A DNA stretch of 64,000 nucleotides, taken from the NCBI GenBank assembly GCA_011525295.1, contig WTGV01000019.1, forward strand, positions 62,001-126,000, given 5' to 3'. Made by a program: the position numbers and the translations under genes. Shown piece by piece: positions 18,763-28,224 of this stretch. The stretch comes from Pseudomonadales bacterium. GTDB taxonomy: Bacteria > Pseudomonadota > Gammaproteobacteria > Pseudomonadales > Azotimanducaceae. The notes beneath the pieces were generated by a model, which saw nothing but the letters and a program-made list of their open reading frames with translations, was not told where the DNA came from and searched no databases. Every line of letters starts with the position of its first letter. Position 1 is the stretch's first letter.

Positions 18763-19623
18763 ATGAGTTCTAGCGTAATTCCTATCAATCAATTATCGCC
18801 GGGTAGCGACCTTCGGTCTTACATACATTCTGTTAACGCGTTTCCGATCCTAACCGCAGATGAGGAACAGAGTTTAGCGCGCCGATTTTATGATGATGGG
18901 GACTTGGAAGCAGCTCGAGAGTTGATTCTCAGTCACTTACGATTTGTGGTACATATCGCGCGTACTTACCGTGGCTATGGTTTAGCCGATGCCGATTTGA
19001 TCCAAGAAGGAAATATCGGGCTCATGAAAGCCGTTAAACGCTTCGACCCAAATGTTGGCGTACGGCTCGTTTCATTTGCTGTTCATTGGATTCGCGCAGA
19101 AATTCATGAATTCATCATTAAGAACTGGCGTATCGTAAAGATCGCTACTACCAAGGCACAGCGTAAGTTGTTCTTCAAATTACGCGATGCCAAGAAAGGT
19201 CATACCGGATGGCTTACCCGGAAGGAAACAGAAGCTATCGCGGAAGATTTCGGTGTTCGTACCGAAGACGTGTCCCAAATGGAAGGCAGGATGTCTTCAC
19301 CTGACGTCACGTTTGACACCTCCGTGTCGGACGATGACGAGTCGCCGTCTTGGTCCCCCGCGCAGTCCTTCGTTGATGAGACTCCCATCGCTGAGGTAGT
19401 TCTAGAGAAGGAAGATTGGGACACGCAACAACACGAACGTCTCTATAAAGCGATTCAAACACTTGACGAAAGAAGTCGAGTCGTATTGATGGAACGCTGG
19501 TTATCCGAACCGAAGACTACGTTACAAGAACTTGCCTCGAAGTTCGGCGTGTCCGCAGAGCGCATTCGCCAACTCGAATCAGCTGCAATGGAAAAAATCC
19601 GAGGACATTTACTCGTCGCGTAA
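18763..19623 (+). CDS. rpoH: Heat-shock sigma factor RpoH (sigma-32)
   Basis: This 286-residue sigma factor directs RNA polymerase to heat-shock promoters. Region 2 is clear (LILSHLRFVVHIARTYRGYG, DLIQEGNIGLMKAVKRFDP, FAVHWIRAEIHEFIIKNWRIVKIATT). The RpoH box QRKLFFKLR is at 133-141 and distinguishes it from RpoD and RpoS. Region 4 ends with the helix-turn-helix LQELASKFGVSAERIRQLE. Length matches enterobacterial RpoH (284). Expression appears controlled by HrcA through CIRCE, unusual beside the thermosensor-type translational control known in E. coli. trmB follows 26 bases downstream. Confidence 0.96.
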   Translation: MSSSVIPINQLSPGSDLRSYIHSVNAFPILTADEEQSLARRFYDDGDLEAARELILSHLRFVVHIARTYRGYGLADADLIQEGNIGLMKAVKRFDPNVGVRLVSFAVHWIRAEIHEFIIKNWRIVKIATTKAQRKLFFKLRDAKKGHTGWLTRKETEAIAEDFGVRTEDVSQMEGRMSSPDVTFDTSVSDDDESPSWSPAQSFVDETPIAEVVLEKEDWDTQQHERLYKAIQTLDERSRVVLMERWLSEPKTTLQELASKFGVSAERIRQLESAAMEKIRGHLLVA

Positions 19624-19649
19624 TTCCCTCGCGCGCAGTACCTTCAGCA

Positions 19650-20306
19650 GTGGAATCCGATTCCACTCCCACCTACAACCAACGACAACTGTATGTTCGA
19701 CGTAGTTCGCGCATGTCTAAGGCACAAGCTCAAGGATACGCGAACCTACCTGAATATCGCTTAGCACCTCAAGATCTTCGAGAATATTTCTCGGCGCAAG
19801 CAGACAAGGTTTTTGTCGAAATTGGTTTCGGCAATGGCGAAGTAATTGCGCAAATAGCTACACAAAATCCAACCTGGCAATGTTTAGGGATTGACGTCTA
19901 TCGGCCAGGTATCGGTGCTCTCGTCAATCGATGTGAGCACGCGGAACTGAGAAATGTACGAATAGTTGAGGACGAAGCGACGACCGTATTAGAACTGATA
20001 CCAGATCACAAGATCGATCTTCTCTATGTTCTGTTTCCTGATCCCTGGCCGAAACAAAGACACCGTCGCCGGAGATTGGTCAATGCGGAATTTGCAACAC
20101 TAGTACATCACAAAATTTCAGCGACTGGTATTGTTTATTTCGCTACTGATGCGAGAGATTATGCTGAACAAATTCAAAGTTCTATGAGTGATTCTTTTTA
20201 CGGAGTTGACATCGCTCACATCGAGCCAGTACCCCAATCTCGTTATCGACAAAAAGCACTAGATGCAGGACACTCGATATGGGATTTCGCGTACAAGCGG
20301 GATTGA
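19650..20306 (+). CDS. trmB: tRNA (guanine-N7)-methyltransferase TrmB
   Basis: TrmB makes m7G46 in tRNA. The SAM-binding motif FVEIGFGNGEVIAQIATQ, the LGIDVYRPGIGAL strand and the family signature LFPDPWPKQRHRRRR are all present, with the C-terminal SRYRQKALDAGHSIWDFAYKR. The start codon is GTG at 19650. It is the second gene after rpoH with a 26-base gap and probably shares its transcript. It is convergent with the ATPase gene downstream. Confidence 0.95.
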   Translation: MESDSTPTYNQRQLYVRRSSRMSKAQAQGYANLPEYRLAPQDLREYFSAQADKVFVEIGFGNGEVIAQIATQNPTWQCLGIDVYRPGIGALVNRCEHAELRNVRIVEDEATTVLELIPDHKIDLLYVLFPDPWPKQRHRRRRLVNAEFATLVHHKISATGIVYFATDARDYAEQIQSSMSDSFYGVDIAHIEPVPQSRYRQKALDAGHSIWDFAYKRD

Positions 20307-20330
20307 AATACAGCTCTAAAGATCGAAAGC

Positions 20331-21506
20331 TTAGAAAACTAAACTACTCACTTGCCCTAAAGGAAGCGTGGTAATTGACTCAGTTAGCGGGAAGGATTTC
20401 GTACCCGGATAAATCACCCAAAGATGTTCGAGCTTTAGATCCTTGATTGCGATGTGCATCGATTTCGAAGTTCGAGGCGCGTCCGAACACTTAAACTCGA
20501 AACCCCAACGCTTGTCGTTGCGAAGGAGCAACAAGTCAAGTTCGGTACCACGTTGCGTGCGATAAAAGTAGGAGTCGTGAGAACCGTGTGCAACTAACGT
20601 TTGCTCAAGCGCAAACCCTTCCCAGCTCGACCGGAAACAAGGATGGATCGCAAGCTCTGAAAAGGAAGTTAGACCCAAGAGAAAATGGAGTATCCCACTA
20701 TCGCGCAGATATATCTTTGGACTCTTAATTAACCGCTTTCCAAGATTATCAGACCAAGCGGGTAAACAACGGATCATCAATGAGTCTAACAGAATGTCTC
20801 GAAACCGATTGACTACTCGGTCCCGAATACCCAATGAATCGCCAATCTGGGACGCGTTCCATGTGTATCCGTGGTGCCGGGCAAGCATTTCTATGAATCG
20901 TTCTACTAAAGCCGGAGTCGCTCTTGGATCTATGGACAAGACGTCGCGCTCTAAATACGATCGTACGAATGAGTTTAGCCAACGACGAGCGGCATTGTCA
21001 TCTTTGGACAGGTAACTACGAGGGAGCCCTCCACGGAACCACAATCTATTTTGGTTGTTGAACCCGATGTCATCCAACAAGAAACCGCACATGTCGACAA
21101 ATCGAACAGTTCGAGAGAACGATTCAGACACTCCTTGTATTAAATCGGGGGAAGTACTACCGAATAGGAGGAATCGAGCTTGTCGACTTGCGTCTTCATT
21201 TATGCGTCTTAATATGTTGAACAGCTCTGGTTGCCGTTGAATCTCATCGATGATCACGAGCCCTGTACTATTCCTAAGTACAAGTTCTGGTGCCTCGGAT
21301 AGAGCCTTTCGAGTTGTATGCGACTCTAGATCAAATAGTGTGGTTGGTTCTTCAGTCTGAGAAGCTATTTGGCGGACGAGTGTAGTTTTACCAACTTGTC
21401 GAGCTCCAAGTACTGCAACAACCGGACAGTGGGCCAGTTCTTGTTGAATACACTGCAGAAGTTTAGTCCGCGGTACGAGTGCTGGTATAGATTGTAGGTT
21501 ATTTAC
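20331..21506 (-). CDS. AAA ATPase with DUF4143 C-terminal domain
   Basis: The N-terminal P-loop domain has Walker A GARQVGKTT, Walker B GLVIIDEIQ and a sensor-like FLLFGSTSPD. A DUF4143-type C-terminal half follows (LVERFIEMLARHHGYTWN, RFRDILLDSLMIRCLPAW, YFYRTQRGTELDLLL, FEFKCSDAP). This is a widespread orphan ATPase family of unknown role, often in accessory DNA. The LDLLLL and FEFKCS strands resemble a degenerate PD-(D/E)xK nuclease fold, as noted for the family. I chose the ATG at 21506; another in-frame ATG at 21530 precedes it by eight codons. Confidence 0.85.
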   Translation of the reverse strand, partial: VNNLQSIPALVPRTKLLQCIQQELAHCPVVAVLGARQVGKTTLVRQIASQTEEPTTLFDLESHTTRKALSEAPELVLRNSTGLVIIDEIQRQPELFNILRRINEDASRQARFLLFGSTSPDLIQGVSESFSRTVRFVDMCGFLLDDIGFNNQNRLWFRGGLPRSYLSKDDNAARRWLNSFVRSYLERDVLSIDPRATPALVERFIEMLARHHGYTWNASQIGDSLGIRDRVVNRFRDILLDSLMIRCLPAWSDNLGKRLIKSPKIYLRDSGILHFLLGLTSFSELAIHPCFRSSWEGFALEQTLVAHGSHDSYFYRTQRGTELDLLLLRNDKRWGFEFKCSDAPRTSKSMHIAIKDLKLEHLWVIYPGTKSFPLTESITTLPLGQVSSLVF

Positions 21507-21663
21507 CATAAAATGTAAATTAACCCACAATTATATTGACCCTGCCTTCCAATCTTATTTCACATACACATTCCGCTAAACGGTTCCACAACCACAAAAT
21601 TAGCACGATATGCGCTTTAGTTAACAATGAGAGAGTCGTCCAACAATTAATGAATCATACAGG

Positions 21664-22614
21664 ATGAATCATGTCTTTGCTTATCATGTTGGTCTGACAG
21701 GAGGTTACAAGTTAGACATGGATGACTCAACTAATACGCGCGCACGAACTTGGCTGTTCCTAATTCATGAACGGTTTCAAGTATTCAAACAGTCCCTCTC
21801 TCTCCACGTCGCTTTAAATCCATTGCGAAATTGGAAAGATTTGAGCAGGATTTTGGCTTACGTACTTGTTTCTGCTACTCTTTGCGTTACGAGCTCAGCT
21901 ATAGCCGGAGACTATTATTTTCGTGGTGGAGCCGCCCACGAGCATTTTAGCGACACAATCTTCATGGACACCTATTGTCCGAGTAGTACGCCTGCGGCTT
22001 TGTACGGGTGCGGCACCGGAAGCGATGGCCAACCGTATAGATCGAAGGGGAGCTTCGACCGGTTTCAATCGATCGAAATTGGATTAGGACTATCGACTCT
22101 AAGCAATATACGCGTTGAGTTTTTGCTCGACTACCAGACTTCTGCTGTTTTCGATGGAAACACCAATTTTCTTGCGACGGGTTCACAGCAATCGGTCATG
22201 GCGGAGTTGTCTACCGTATCTATGTCCTTTGTCGGTTATCGAGACTTTCCTAATTTGAGCTTGCCGGGTCCAAGGAAAGCAGTGCCCTACATCGGAGCGG
22301 GGTTCGGGTATTCGCGCAATCGAATTGGGACGACGACAATGACGTTTCCGGTAACCACTACTACCGTACCTGGCGCGAACGAAACGAGTCTCACGTGGTT
22401 GGTGTCCCTCGGAGTGACTATGGAATTGACCACGCGGACCAAGCTAGACTTGGGAGTGCGTTACATGGATCGAAGTAAACTTCGAACCGGTCTTGGTCAA
22501 GGTGTAGTCACCTGGAGAAACCTTGCTCGCGGTCCGTTGCCGCTCTATCTAGGGCGGACGGAAGCGAAACTTCGAGGGTATAGTCTGCGACTGTCGTTGC
22601 TATTTTCGCTTTAG
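21664..22614 (+). CDS. Outer-membrane beta-barrel protein
   Basis: A signal peptide (LSRILAYVLVSATLCVTSSAIA, then GDYYF) begins only at residue 60 of the longest frame. The true start may therefore be the TTG at 21841, giving 257 residues. The mature part alternates hydrophobic and polar strands typical of an eight-stranded OmpA-like barrel (GDYYFRGGAAHEHF, RFQSIEIGLGLSTLSN, VPYIGAGFGYSRN, KLDLGVRYMDRS). It ends in alternating strands, LRGYSLRLSLLFSL. It has two mid-barrel cysteines (PSSTPAALYGCGTG region) in an apparent surface loop. Function unknown. Confidence 0.75.
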   Translation: MNHVFAYHVGLTGGYKLDMDDSTNTRARTWLFLIHERFQVFKQSLSLHVALNPLRNWKDLSRILAYVLVSATLCVTSSAIAGDYYFRGGAAHEHFSDTIFMDTYCPSSTPAALYGCGTGSDGQPYRSKGSFDRFQSIEIGLGLSTLSNIRVEFLLDYQTSAVFDGNTNFLATGSQQSVMAELSTVSMSFVGYRDFPNLSLPGPRKAVPYIGAGFGYSRNRIGTTTMTFPVTTTTVPGANETSLTWLVSLGVTMELTTRTKLDLGVRYMDRSKLRTGLGQGVVTWRNLARGPLPLYLGRTEAKLRGYSLRLSLLFSL

Positions 22615-22654
22615 CACAATCTCTCTCGATTGAGTGCGATCGGTAATACTACGA

Positions 22655-23344
22655 CTACCGGTTAATTGGTGGATACGGCGATTGTCCCCAATCTTGATCC
22701 GGATAACCCAACATAAGCATTGCGAAACACGGAACCGCCTTTGCTAATATCATTGAACCGTTGCGAACTTGATCGCGATTAACAGATCCTTGATAGGTAG
22801 CGAGTCCATGGATGAGCTGGTTTCTAAGAACGTATAGCAGATCGAAGATACAGTTTAACGCATGGTTTATATCGCCGCTGGCAGTCAATCCTGTCGAAAT
22901 GGTCTTGGTTAAGTTCTTCCGTTTATCCTCCCACGCGGCATCCGTTTGATTCCTTGTGTCCTGATCAAGGTCGTATTTCCAATAAATACCGTACACGTAC
23001 CGCGTGCGGAGCAAAGGAGAGATATGTGGGCCATAGAGCGGTTGTAATGCATTCCGGATGGAGTGGTTGTAATCTAACCGTGTGATCTTCTCTAGGTATA
23101 CCTTAAACAACGAAGGTTGATTCTCAGTCTCGGATGTCGCGTACATTGAATTGAACGCTACCCAGTGAAAAATGAATGAAGTGTCAAAGTCTTCATCCGC
23201 GTGTTCATGTGCCGCTTTTTCAAGCCAGCTTAGGCATCGTCGTAATCTCAGCTGATTGTCGGAAGAGAGTTCCGCATGTCGCTCAAGATACATCGCATTC
23301 AGGTCTGAGGTGTCGACGCTTGTTGCAGAGCTCGCGACTCGCAT
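22655..23344 (-). CDS. HEPN-like protein with RNxxxH motif
   Basis: This 229-residue, largely alpha-helical soluble protein carries RNQLIH at 174-179, the R-N-x3-H form of the HEPN ribonuclease motif, within CIFDLLYVLRNQLIHG. The segment SFIFHWVAFNSMYA at about 56-69 recurs in HEPN/Apea-like families. HEPN domains are RNases or nucleotidyltransferase partners in toxin-antitoxin and defence contexts. No partner gene is visible next to it (a barrel on one side, mmsA on the other), so activity is unproven. Confidence 0.6.
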   Translation of the reverse strand: MRVASSATSVDTSDLNAMYLERHAELSSDNQLRLRRCLSWLEKAAHEHADEDFDTSFIFHWVAFNSMYATSETENQPSLFKVYLEKITRLDYNHSIRNALQPLYGPHISPLLRTRYVYGIYWKYDLDQDTRNQTDAAWEDKRKNLTKTISTGLTASGDINHALNCIFDLLYVLRNQLIHGLATYQGSVNRDQVRNGSMILAKAVPCFAMLMLGYPDQDWGQSPYPPINR

Positions 23345-23381
23345 ATTGACTCTATCAAAATCTCCGTTTTGAGATCAATTT

Positions 23382-24905
23382 CTAGCTTGGGAATGAAAAG
23401 CGCGCTTGCTCTCGCACTCCGCCCGATGGCCATCTTTCGGTAATCGTTTTACGCCGAGTGTAAAACCGAATTGCGTCTGGCCCGTATGCGTAGAGATCTC
23501 CAAACAACGATCTTTTCCAGCCACCAAAGCTGTGAACCGCAGCAGGAACGGGTAGGGGAACGTTGATCCCAACCATTCCTACTTTGATATTTTCGGCAAA
23601 ATAGCGAGCCGCTTCGCCATCGCGGGTGAAGATACAAGTACCGTTTCCGTAAGGATGTTCGTCGACTATGGCCATCGCTTCTTCTTGTGTCTGAGCGCGC
23701 ACGACGCAAAGAACAGGTCCAAAAATTTCATCTTGATAGATACGCATTTTTGGACTGACGCGGTCAAACAAACATGGTCCCAAAAAATGTCCGTTTTCGT
23801 GCCCGCTAACTGTGAGATTACGCCCATCCACAACTAATTCAGCACCCTCTTCAATTCCAATTTCTATGTAATCTCGAACTCGGTTTAAGTGTCTTTCTGA
23901 GATGAGAGGACCCATATCGCTGTCAGAACTAAACCCACTGTCTACGGTTAAGTTATTTAGTCCTTGTTGAATGTTGGAGATGAACTCAGATGCAGTTTCC
24001 TCTCCGACACATACCACGACGGAGATCGCCATACATCTTTCACCGCACGAACCGTAGGCAGCACCTAAAGTAGCATTGGCTGCTTGATCCATATCCGCAT
24101 CCGGCATGACGATGGCATGGTTCTTCGCGCCACCCAGAGCTTGGACACGTTTCCCGTTCTTGGTCCCGGTGACATATACATGCTCCGCGACAGGAGTTGA
24201 GCCGACAAAGCTAATACTTTGAACCATTGGGTTCGCTAGCAGTGCATCCACGGCTTCGCGGTCCCCATTAACGATGTTGAACACACCGTCGGGAAGACCT
24301 GCGTCTCGAAGTAAGTTCGCGCAAAACATCGATGCTGAAGGGTCAAGCTCGGAGGGTTTCAATACGAACGCGTTTCCGCAAGCAATAGCAATGGGATACA
24401 TCCACATCGGAACCATCGCGGGAAAATTAAATGGGGTGATACCCGCTGATACACCTAAAGGTTGAAACTGAGACCAGCTGTCGATATTCGTACCCACGCT
24501 CGGTGTGTGCTCACCTTTAAGAAGTTCGGGGATTCCGCAGGCATATTCAACGACTTCGATACCTCGTTGCAATTCTCCTCTCGCGTCTTCTAGAGTTTTA
24601 CCGTGTTCTTGAGTAATGAGTTTGCAAATTTCATCTGCGTTGTCTTCCAAGAGTTGCTTAAACTTGAACATAACCCGCGCGCGTTTCAACGGAGTAGTAT
24701 CTCGCCACTCTGGAAAGGCTTGTTGCGCGATATTGACTGATTCATTCACAGTGTCGCTGTCCGCGAGTTCTGCGACTCGAATCGTATTGCCTGTTGCGGG
24801 ATCTTCGATTGGTAAGGTTCGACCTGATCGGTGTATGACCTTGCCACCAATGAAATGACCTATCGTTGCAGAAGCAGTGCTCTGTGTGGGTTCTCGTTGA
24901 TACAT
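23382..24905 (-). CDS. mmsA: CoA-acylating methylmalonate-semialdehyde dehydrogenase
   Basis: This NAD-dependent enzyme converts malonate or methylmalonate semialdehyde to acetyl- or propionyl-CoA in valine, beta-alanine or inositol catabolism. At 507 residues it has the MmsA features: GHFIGGK start, QEHGKTLEDARGE, GITPFNFPAMVPMWMYPIAIACGNAFVLKPSE, SFVGSTPVAEHVY, the catalytic cysteine in GSCGERCMA and NVPLPVPAAVHSFGGWK near the end. It is monocistronic. It could process the product of the omega-aminotransferase at 14765. Confidence 0.94.
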   Translation of the reverse strand: MYQREPTQSTASATIGHFIGGKVIHRSGRTLPIEDPATGNTIRVAELADSDTVNESVNIAQQAFPEWRDTTPLKRARVMFKFKQLLEDNADEICKLITQEHGKTLEDARGELQRGIEVVEYACGIPELLKGEHTPSVGTNIDSWSQFQPLGVSAGITPFNFPAMVPMWMYPIAIACGNAFVLKPSELDPSASMFCANLLRDAGLPDGVFNIVNGDREAVDALLANPMVQSISFVGSTPVAEHVYVTGTKNGKRVQALGGAKNHAIVMPDADMDQAANATLGAAYGSCGERCMAISVVVCVGEETASEFISNIQQGLNNLTVDSGFSSDSDMGPLISERHLNRVRDYIEIGIEEGAELVVDGRNLTVSGHENGHFLGPCLFDRVSPKMRIYQDEIFGPVLCVVRAQTQEEAMAIVDEHPYGNGTCIFTRDGEAARYFAENIKVGMVGINVPLPVPAAVHSFGGWKRSLFGDLYAYGPDAIRFYTRRKTITERWPSGGVREQARFSFPS

Positions 24906-25059
24906 CGGTTCTTCCCCTCTTCGCGAATTCCGCGTTGAAGTCTATTTTTCAAGACTTGTTCGCAGTTCGCGACGTTGTTCAGTAATTCTTAAATTGTAAC
25001 CAGTGACAGACGGTCGATTTGAGAGCTTTCGCGCGTCCATTCGAGACTGTTGAGTTCCG

Positions 25060-26154
25060 TCAGTGTCTCAGAAATTGTGCGACGACACTGTCGAGCTGCG
25101 AATATCCCAAAGGAGTTAGTTGAATCGTTCCCTTTTCCATCAATCCCCAAGACCGTAATTGTTTCAGTTGCGGTTCGATTTGACTGAGCGGTAATCCGGT
25201 TTGGTCGGTAAAACTAGTGTCGGGCACTCCTTCAGTGAGACGTAAGACATTCATCATGTACTCCACCGGCAGTTCATCGCATTCGATTGTTGTTTCAGTA
25301 CCGGCCACGCCGTTCAAGTAAGATGTTGGCATTTTTGGTTTTCTAGTTCTGAGAAATTTCGACTCGTGCTTTATCTTGCCGTGTGCGCCAGCTCCAATAC
25401 CGATGTAATTGCCGAAAGTCCAATAGTTGTAGTTGTGAGCACACAATTGGTTATCTCGTGCATACGCGGATACTTCATAGCGCTGATAGCCCGATTCGGT
25501 GAGCATTTCACCACCTTTAGTACTCATCTCAATGCGATCTTCGAGACGTGGTAGCTCTGGAGGATGTTTGCCGAACACAGTATTCGGTTCCAATGTCAGT
25601 TCATACCACGAAATGTGTTGGGCTTGCAGAGCGATTGCGATTTCTAGGTCATAGAGTGCGTCTTCGATTGATTGCCCAGGAAGCCCATACATCAAGTCTA
25701 AGTTGACACTGGAAAAACCAGCTTCCAGCGCTCGCATGCAGGCGGTTTGAGCCTCGTTCGCATCGTGAATTCGTCCCAGCCGAGGTAAATACTTGTCATT
25801 GAAGGATTGAACACCCAAGGACAAACGATTGATACCGGCAGCTCGATATTCCGCGAAATCTCGGTGTTCAACCGTACCCGGATTAGCTTCCATGGTGACT
25901 TCAGTGACATGGGCAAGTTCAGATTGCGTTAGGATCTCGGCGAAAGATTGTGGCGCAAACAAACTGGGAGTACCGCCGCCGAAGTACACCGTAGAGATCG
26001 GCTCGACGCAGCGTTGTAGCTCTTCCTCAAAGTCTTCAATCAGGCGCGCGACGTAGCGATTTTCATCAAATCCGGAGTCCTTTTCGTGCGAGTTGAAATC
26101 GCAATAAGGACACTTCCTAACGCACCAGGGAATGTGTATGTATAGTCCACTCAT
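25060..26154 (-). CDS. hemW: Radical SAM family heme chaperone HemW
   Basis: The 4Fe-4S motif C-x3-C-x2-C is at C11, C15 and C18 (PWCVRKCPYCDFNSH). HemW-specific STVYFGGGTPSLF, EVTMEANPGTVE, RLSLGVQSFND and DLMYGLPGQ strands follow, and the C-terminal HemN-type domain is complete. HemW, formerly called a coproporphyrinogen oxidase, binds heme and delivers it to respiratory enzymes. It is the last gene of the yqgE-to-hemW minus-strand operon, 80 bases after rdgB. Confidence 0.93.
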   Translation of the reverse strand: MSGLYIHIPWCVRKCPYCDFNSHEKDSGFDENRYVARLIEDFEEELQRCVEPISTVYFGGGTPSLFAPQSFAEILTQSELAHVTEVTMEANPGTVEHRDFAEYRAAGINRLSLGVQSFNDKYLPRLGRIHDANEAQTACMRALEAGFSSVNLDLMYGLPGQSIEDALYDLEIAIALQAQHISWYELTLEPNTVFGKHPPELPRLEDRIEMSTKGGEMLTESGYQRYEVSAYARDNQLCAHNYNYWTFGNYIGIGAGAHGKIKHESKFLRTRKPKMPTSYLNGVAGTETTIECDELPVEYMMNVLRLTEGVPDTSFTDQTGLPLSQIEPQLKQLRSWGLMEKGTIQLTPLGYSQLDSVVAQFLRH

Positions 26155-26234
26155 ATTAGGCGGAGACCATGTTGAGGTCTGTATGGTAGAGTATCGAGTT
26201 CCCGTGTCGCGGACTGAAAGGTTCTCCGTGTCGC

Positions 26235-26876
26235 CTAGGAGCGACCTCTTATTTGGTCTGAGAGCAAGTGCACTAGATTCTGAGCGGCTTTGGCGCGATG
26301 ACTGTCCCGATTCTTGATACTAGGACCGAGTTCTGCAACAGTGAGGTCTGAGTCAAGAGGGAGAAACAGCGGGTCGTATCCGAAGCCACAATCACCGCGA
26401 GGGCTATCGATGATAGATCCTTGCCAACTACCCTCTGCAATAATTGGTCTTGCATCGTCTGCGTGTTCTAAATAAACCAGAATTGCGACAAAGCTGGCTT
26501 TCACCGGTTCGTCGACCTTTCGTTTCGCCTTGACTCGTTCTAATAGCAGGTTGTTGTTTTCCTCGTCAGTGGCATGCTCACCTGCAAAACGGCTCGAGTG
26601 AACCCCAGGTTTGCCATTCAGTAAGTCAACAATAAGTCCAGAATCATCCGCGATTGCAGGAATTCCAGCACGTTGGCTAGCGTATCGAGCTTTTATCACC
26701 GCGTTTTCGACGAATGTCTTCCCGGTCTCAGACACAGGCTTTTGCCACCAGTTGGTCAGCGGTAGAAATTCGAAGGGTAAATCGCTCAACGTAGACTTCA
26801 GTTCTTCGAACTTGTGCTGGTTGTGAGTAGCGATTACAACCTTAGGTCGTTCATCTGTTTGGTCTCGATTTGACAT
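26235..26876 (-). CDS. rdgB: RdgB/HAM1 XTP/dITP diphosphatase
   Basis: RdgB removes non-canonical purine nucleotides from the NTP pool. Family motifs are VVIATHNQHKFEELKSTL, TFVENAVIKARYAS, AIADDSGLIVDLLNGKPGVHSSRFAG, GFGYDPLF and SHRAKA. Length (213) is slightly above the usual 197 because of a short N-terminal extension. Its ATG shares one base with the yggT stop (TAATG), indicating coupling. Confidence 0.95.
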   Translation of the reverse strand: MSNRDQTDERPKVVIATHNQHKFEELKSTLSDLPFEFLPLTNWWQKPVSETGKTFVENAVIKARYASQRAGIPAIADDSGLIVDLLNGKPGVHSSRFAGEHATDEENNNLLLERVKAKRKVDEPVKASFVAILVYLEHADDARPIIAEGSWQGSIIDSPRGDCGFGYDPLFLPLDSDLTVAELGPSIKNRDSHRAKAAQNLVHLLSDQIRGRS

Positions 26877-27412
26877 TAAGAGAATTCGTTCAAGAAAAAG
26901 CGCAAAAAATTCATTATGAAGAAAAGTCCTACCATAGCGAGCATCGGAGAAAAGTCAAACCCTGCCATAGCAGGTAACACCTTACGAAGTGGCCGTAAGA
27001 CAGGTTCCGTTAATACCCGGGCGAGTTCGGTTGCTGGGGAGTACACATTCGGTGCGACCCAACTCATGATCACAGTCAACAGAATTGACCCGATGAATAT
27101 CCAGCATACGTATATGATCGCTGTTACAACGCCGCCCAGTAGAAGTTTATGGAATGCTCCGGCTTCAACCAAGTCAGGGGAACTTAGCCATTTGACGAAG
27201 AAGAAGGCTATTAGAACAACGAGTGCAGAACTGAAGTCGATGAGTCGATGCTTCGGCAAAAAGCGACGTAACGGTTGAAGAATCGGATTTGTGACTCTCG
27301 CAAATCCTTGCACCAGAGGGTTGTACATGTTGGCACCGGCAAGTTGGAACAAGAATCTGAGCAAGCACAGAATGCCGAACAATCTCAATACGAGTATAAG
27401 AATAGCAGTCAC
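26876..27412 (-). CDS. yggT: YggT family membrane protein
   Basis: Two repeated units each begin with a hydrophobic stretch and contain the YggT signature: NPLVQGFARVTNPILQPLRRFLP and SPATELARVLTEPVLRPLRKVLP. The protein therefore has the double-domain form usual in gammaproteobacteria. The likely start is GTG at 27412, five bases after the proC stop; a longer frame from 27454 would overlap proC. Function is unclear; YggT proteins are linked to osmotic stress and cell-division-associated loci. Confidence 0.88.
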   Translation of the reverse strand: MTAILILVLRLFGILCLLRFLFQLAGANMYNPLVQGFARVTNPILQPLRRFLPKHRLIDFSSALVVLIAFFFVKWLSSPDLVEAGAFHKLLLGGVVTAIIYVCWIFIGSILLTVIMSWVAPNVYSPATELARVLTEPVLRPLRKVLPAMAGFDFSPMLAMVGLFFIMNFLRFFLNEFS

Positions 27413-27417
27413 GGTGA

Positions 27418-28224
27418 CTAAAACTCTTCGGTGATTTTGGCAGACCGCGCGCAAGCTTTTTCAATCGCCGTTGCGATCGAAGCCTGAACGTTGTCGTTAT
27501 CGAGAGATGTCATGGCCACTATGGTAGTTCCTCCGGGCGTCTCTGCTTGGTCCTTCAATGTGTGAGGTGCTTGCTGTGTTTCACGCACCATGTTAGCTGC
27601 ACCGTATGCAGTTTCCACGACGAGTTGTTCGGCTATTGTACGTTCAAGCCCTAAATTACACCCTGCTTGTATCATAGCTTCCATTATGTAAAAGAAGTAC
27701 GCCGGACCGCTTCCTGAAAGTGCTGTGACCGCATGCAATTGGTCCTCTGATGAGAGCCAAACCACTTTTCCGAATGATTGCATTATCTGGTTGACGAACT
27801 CTTTTTGATCTGAAGTGACATAGGGGTTGGCAAAAGCTCCAGCTACACCGGCACCAATCAACGATGGTGTATTCGGCATACACCGAACGACGGATGCATT
27901 TGGGCGCAGCCACTTTTCTATTTGTTCTAACGGAACGCCCGCCGCGACAGAGACAATAAGCTTGTCGTCAAGGTGTTCTGCACTTTGCTTTAGAGCTGTT
28001 TGCACATCATGAGGTTTCACTGCTAGGAAAACAGTATCCGCGTTTTGTACTGCCACCGTGTTGTCATTCGTGGCGATTACAGCCGTCTTCGAGAACTGTT
28101 CGAGTTTATTGAGATTGGGATCTGCGATGATTAGAGACACGTCGAGAGTGTCTGCGTTCAGCATTCCATGAGCAATGGCAGAGCCCATGTGACCGCAACC
28201 CAATATTGCAACGCGCGGGGTCAA
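27418..28224 (-). CDS. proC: Pyrroline-5-carboxylate reductase ProC
   Basis: This NAD(P)H enzyme performs the last step of proline synthesis. It begins with a Rossmann motif (VAILGCGHMGSAIAHGM), then FLAVKPHDVQ, VVRCMPNTPSLIGAGV and the C-terminal signature ALSGSGPAYFFYIMEAMIQAG through TPGGTTIVAM. I place the start at a TTG at 28224, overlapping the yggS stop, giving 268 residues. A frame from 28326 would lie 100 bases inside yggS and add 34 residues foreign to the family. Confidence 0.94.
   Translation of the reverse strand: MTPRVAILGCGHMGSAIAHGMLNADTLDVSLIIADPNLNKLEQFSKTAVIATNDNTVAVQNADTVFLAVKPHDVQTALKQSAEHLDDKLIVSVAAGVPLEQIEKWLRPNASVVRCMPNTPSLIGAGVAGAFANPYVTSDQKEFVNQIMQSFGKVVWLSSEDQLHAVTALSGSGPAYFFYIMEAMIQAGCNLGLERTIAEQLVVETAYGAANMVRETQQAPHTLKDQAETPGGTTIVAMTSLDNDNVQASIATAIEKACARSAKITEEF

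Noticed and set aside
25366-25554. Short antisense frames inside hemW, proC, thiC, the protease and other large genes
   Set aside because: They lie inside well-supported genes, lack family features and have codon patterns of shadow frames.
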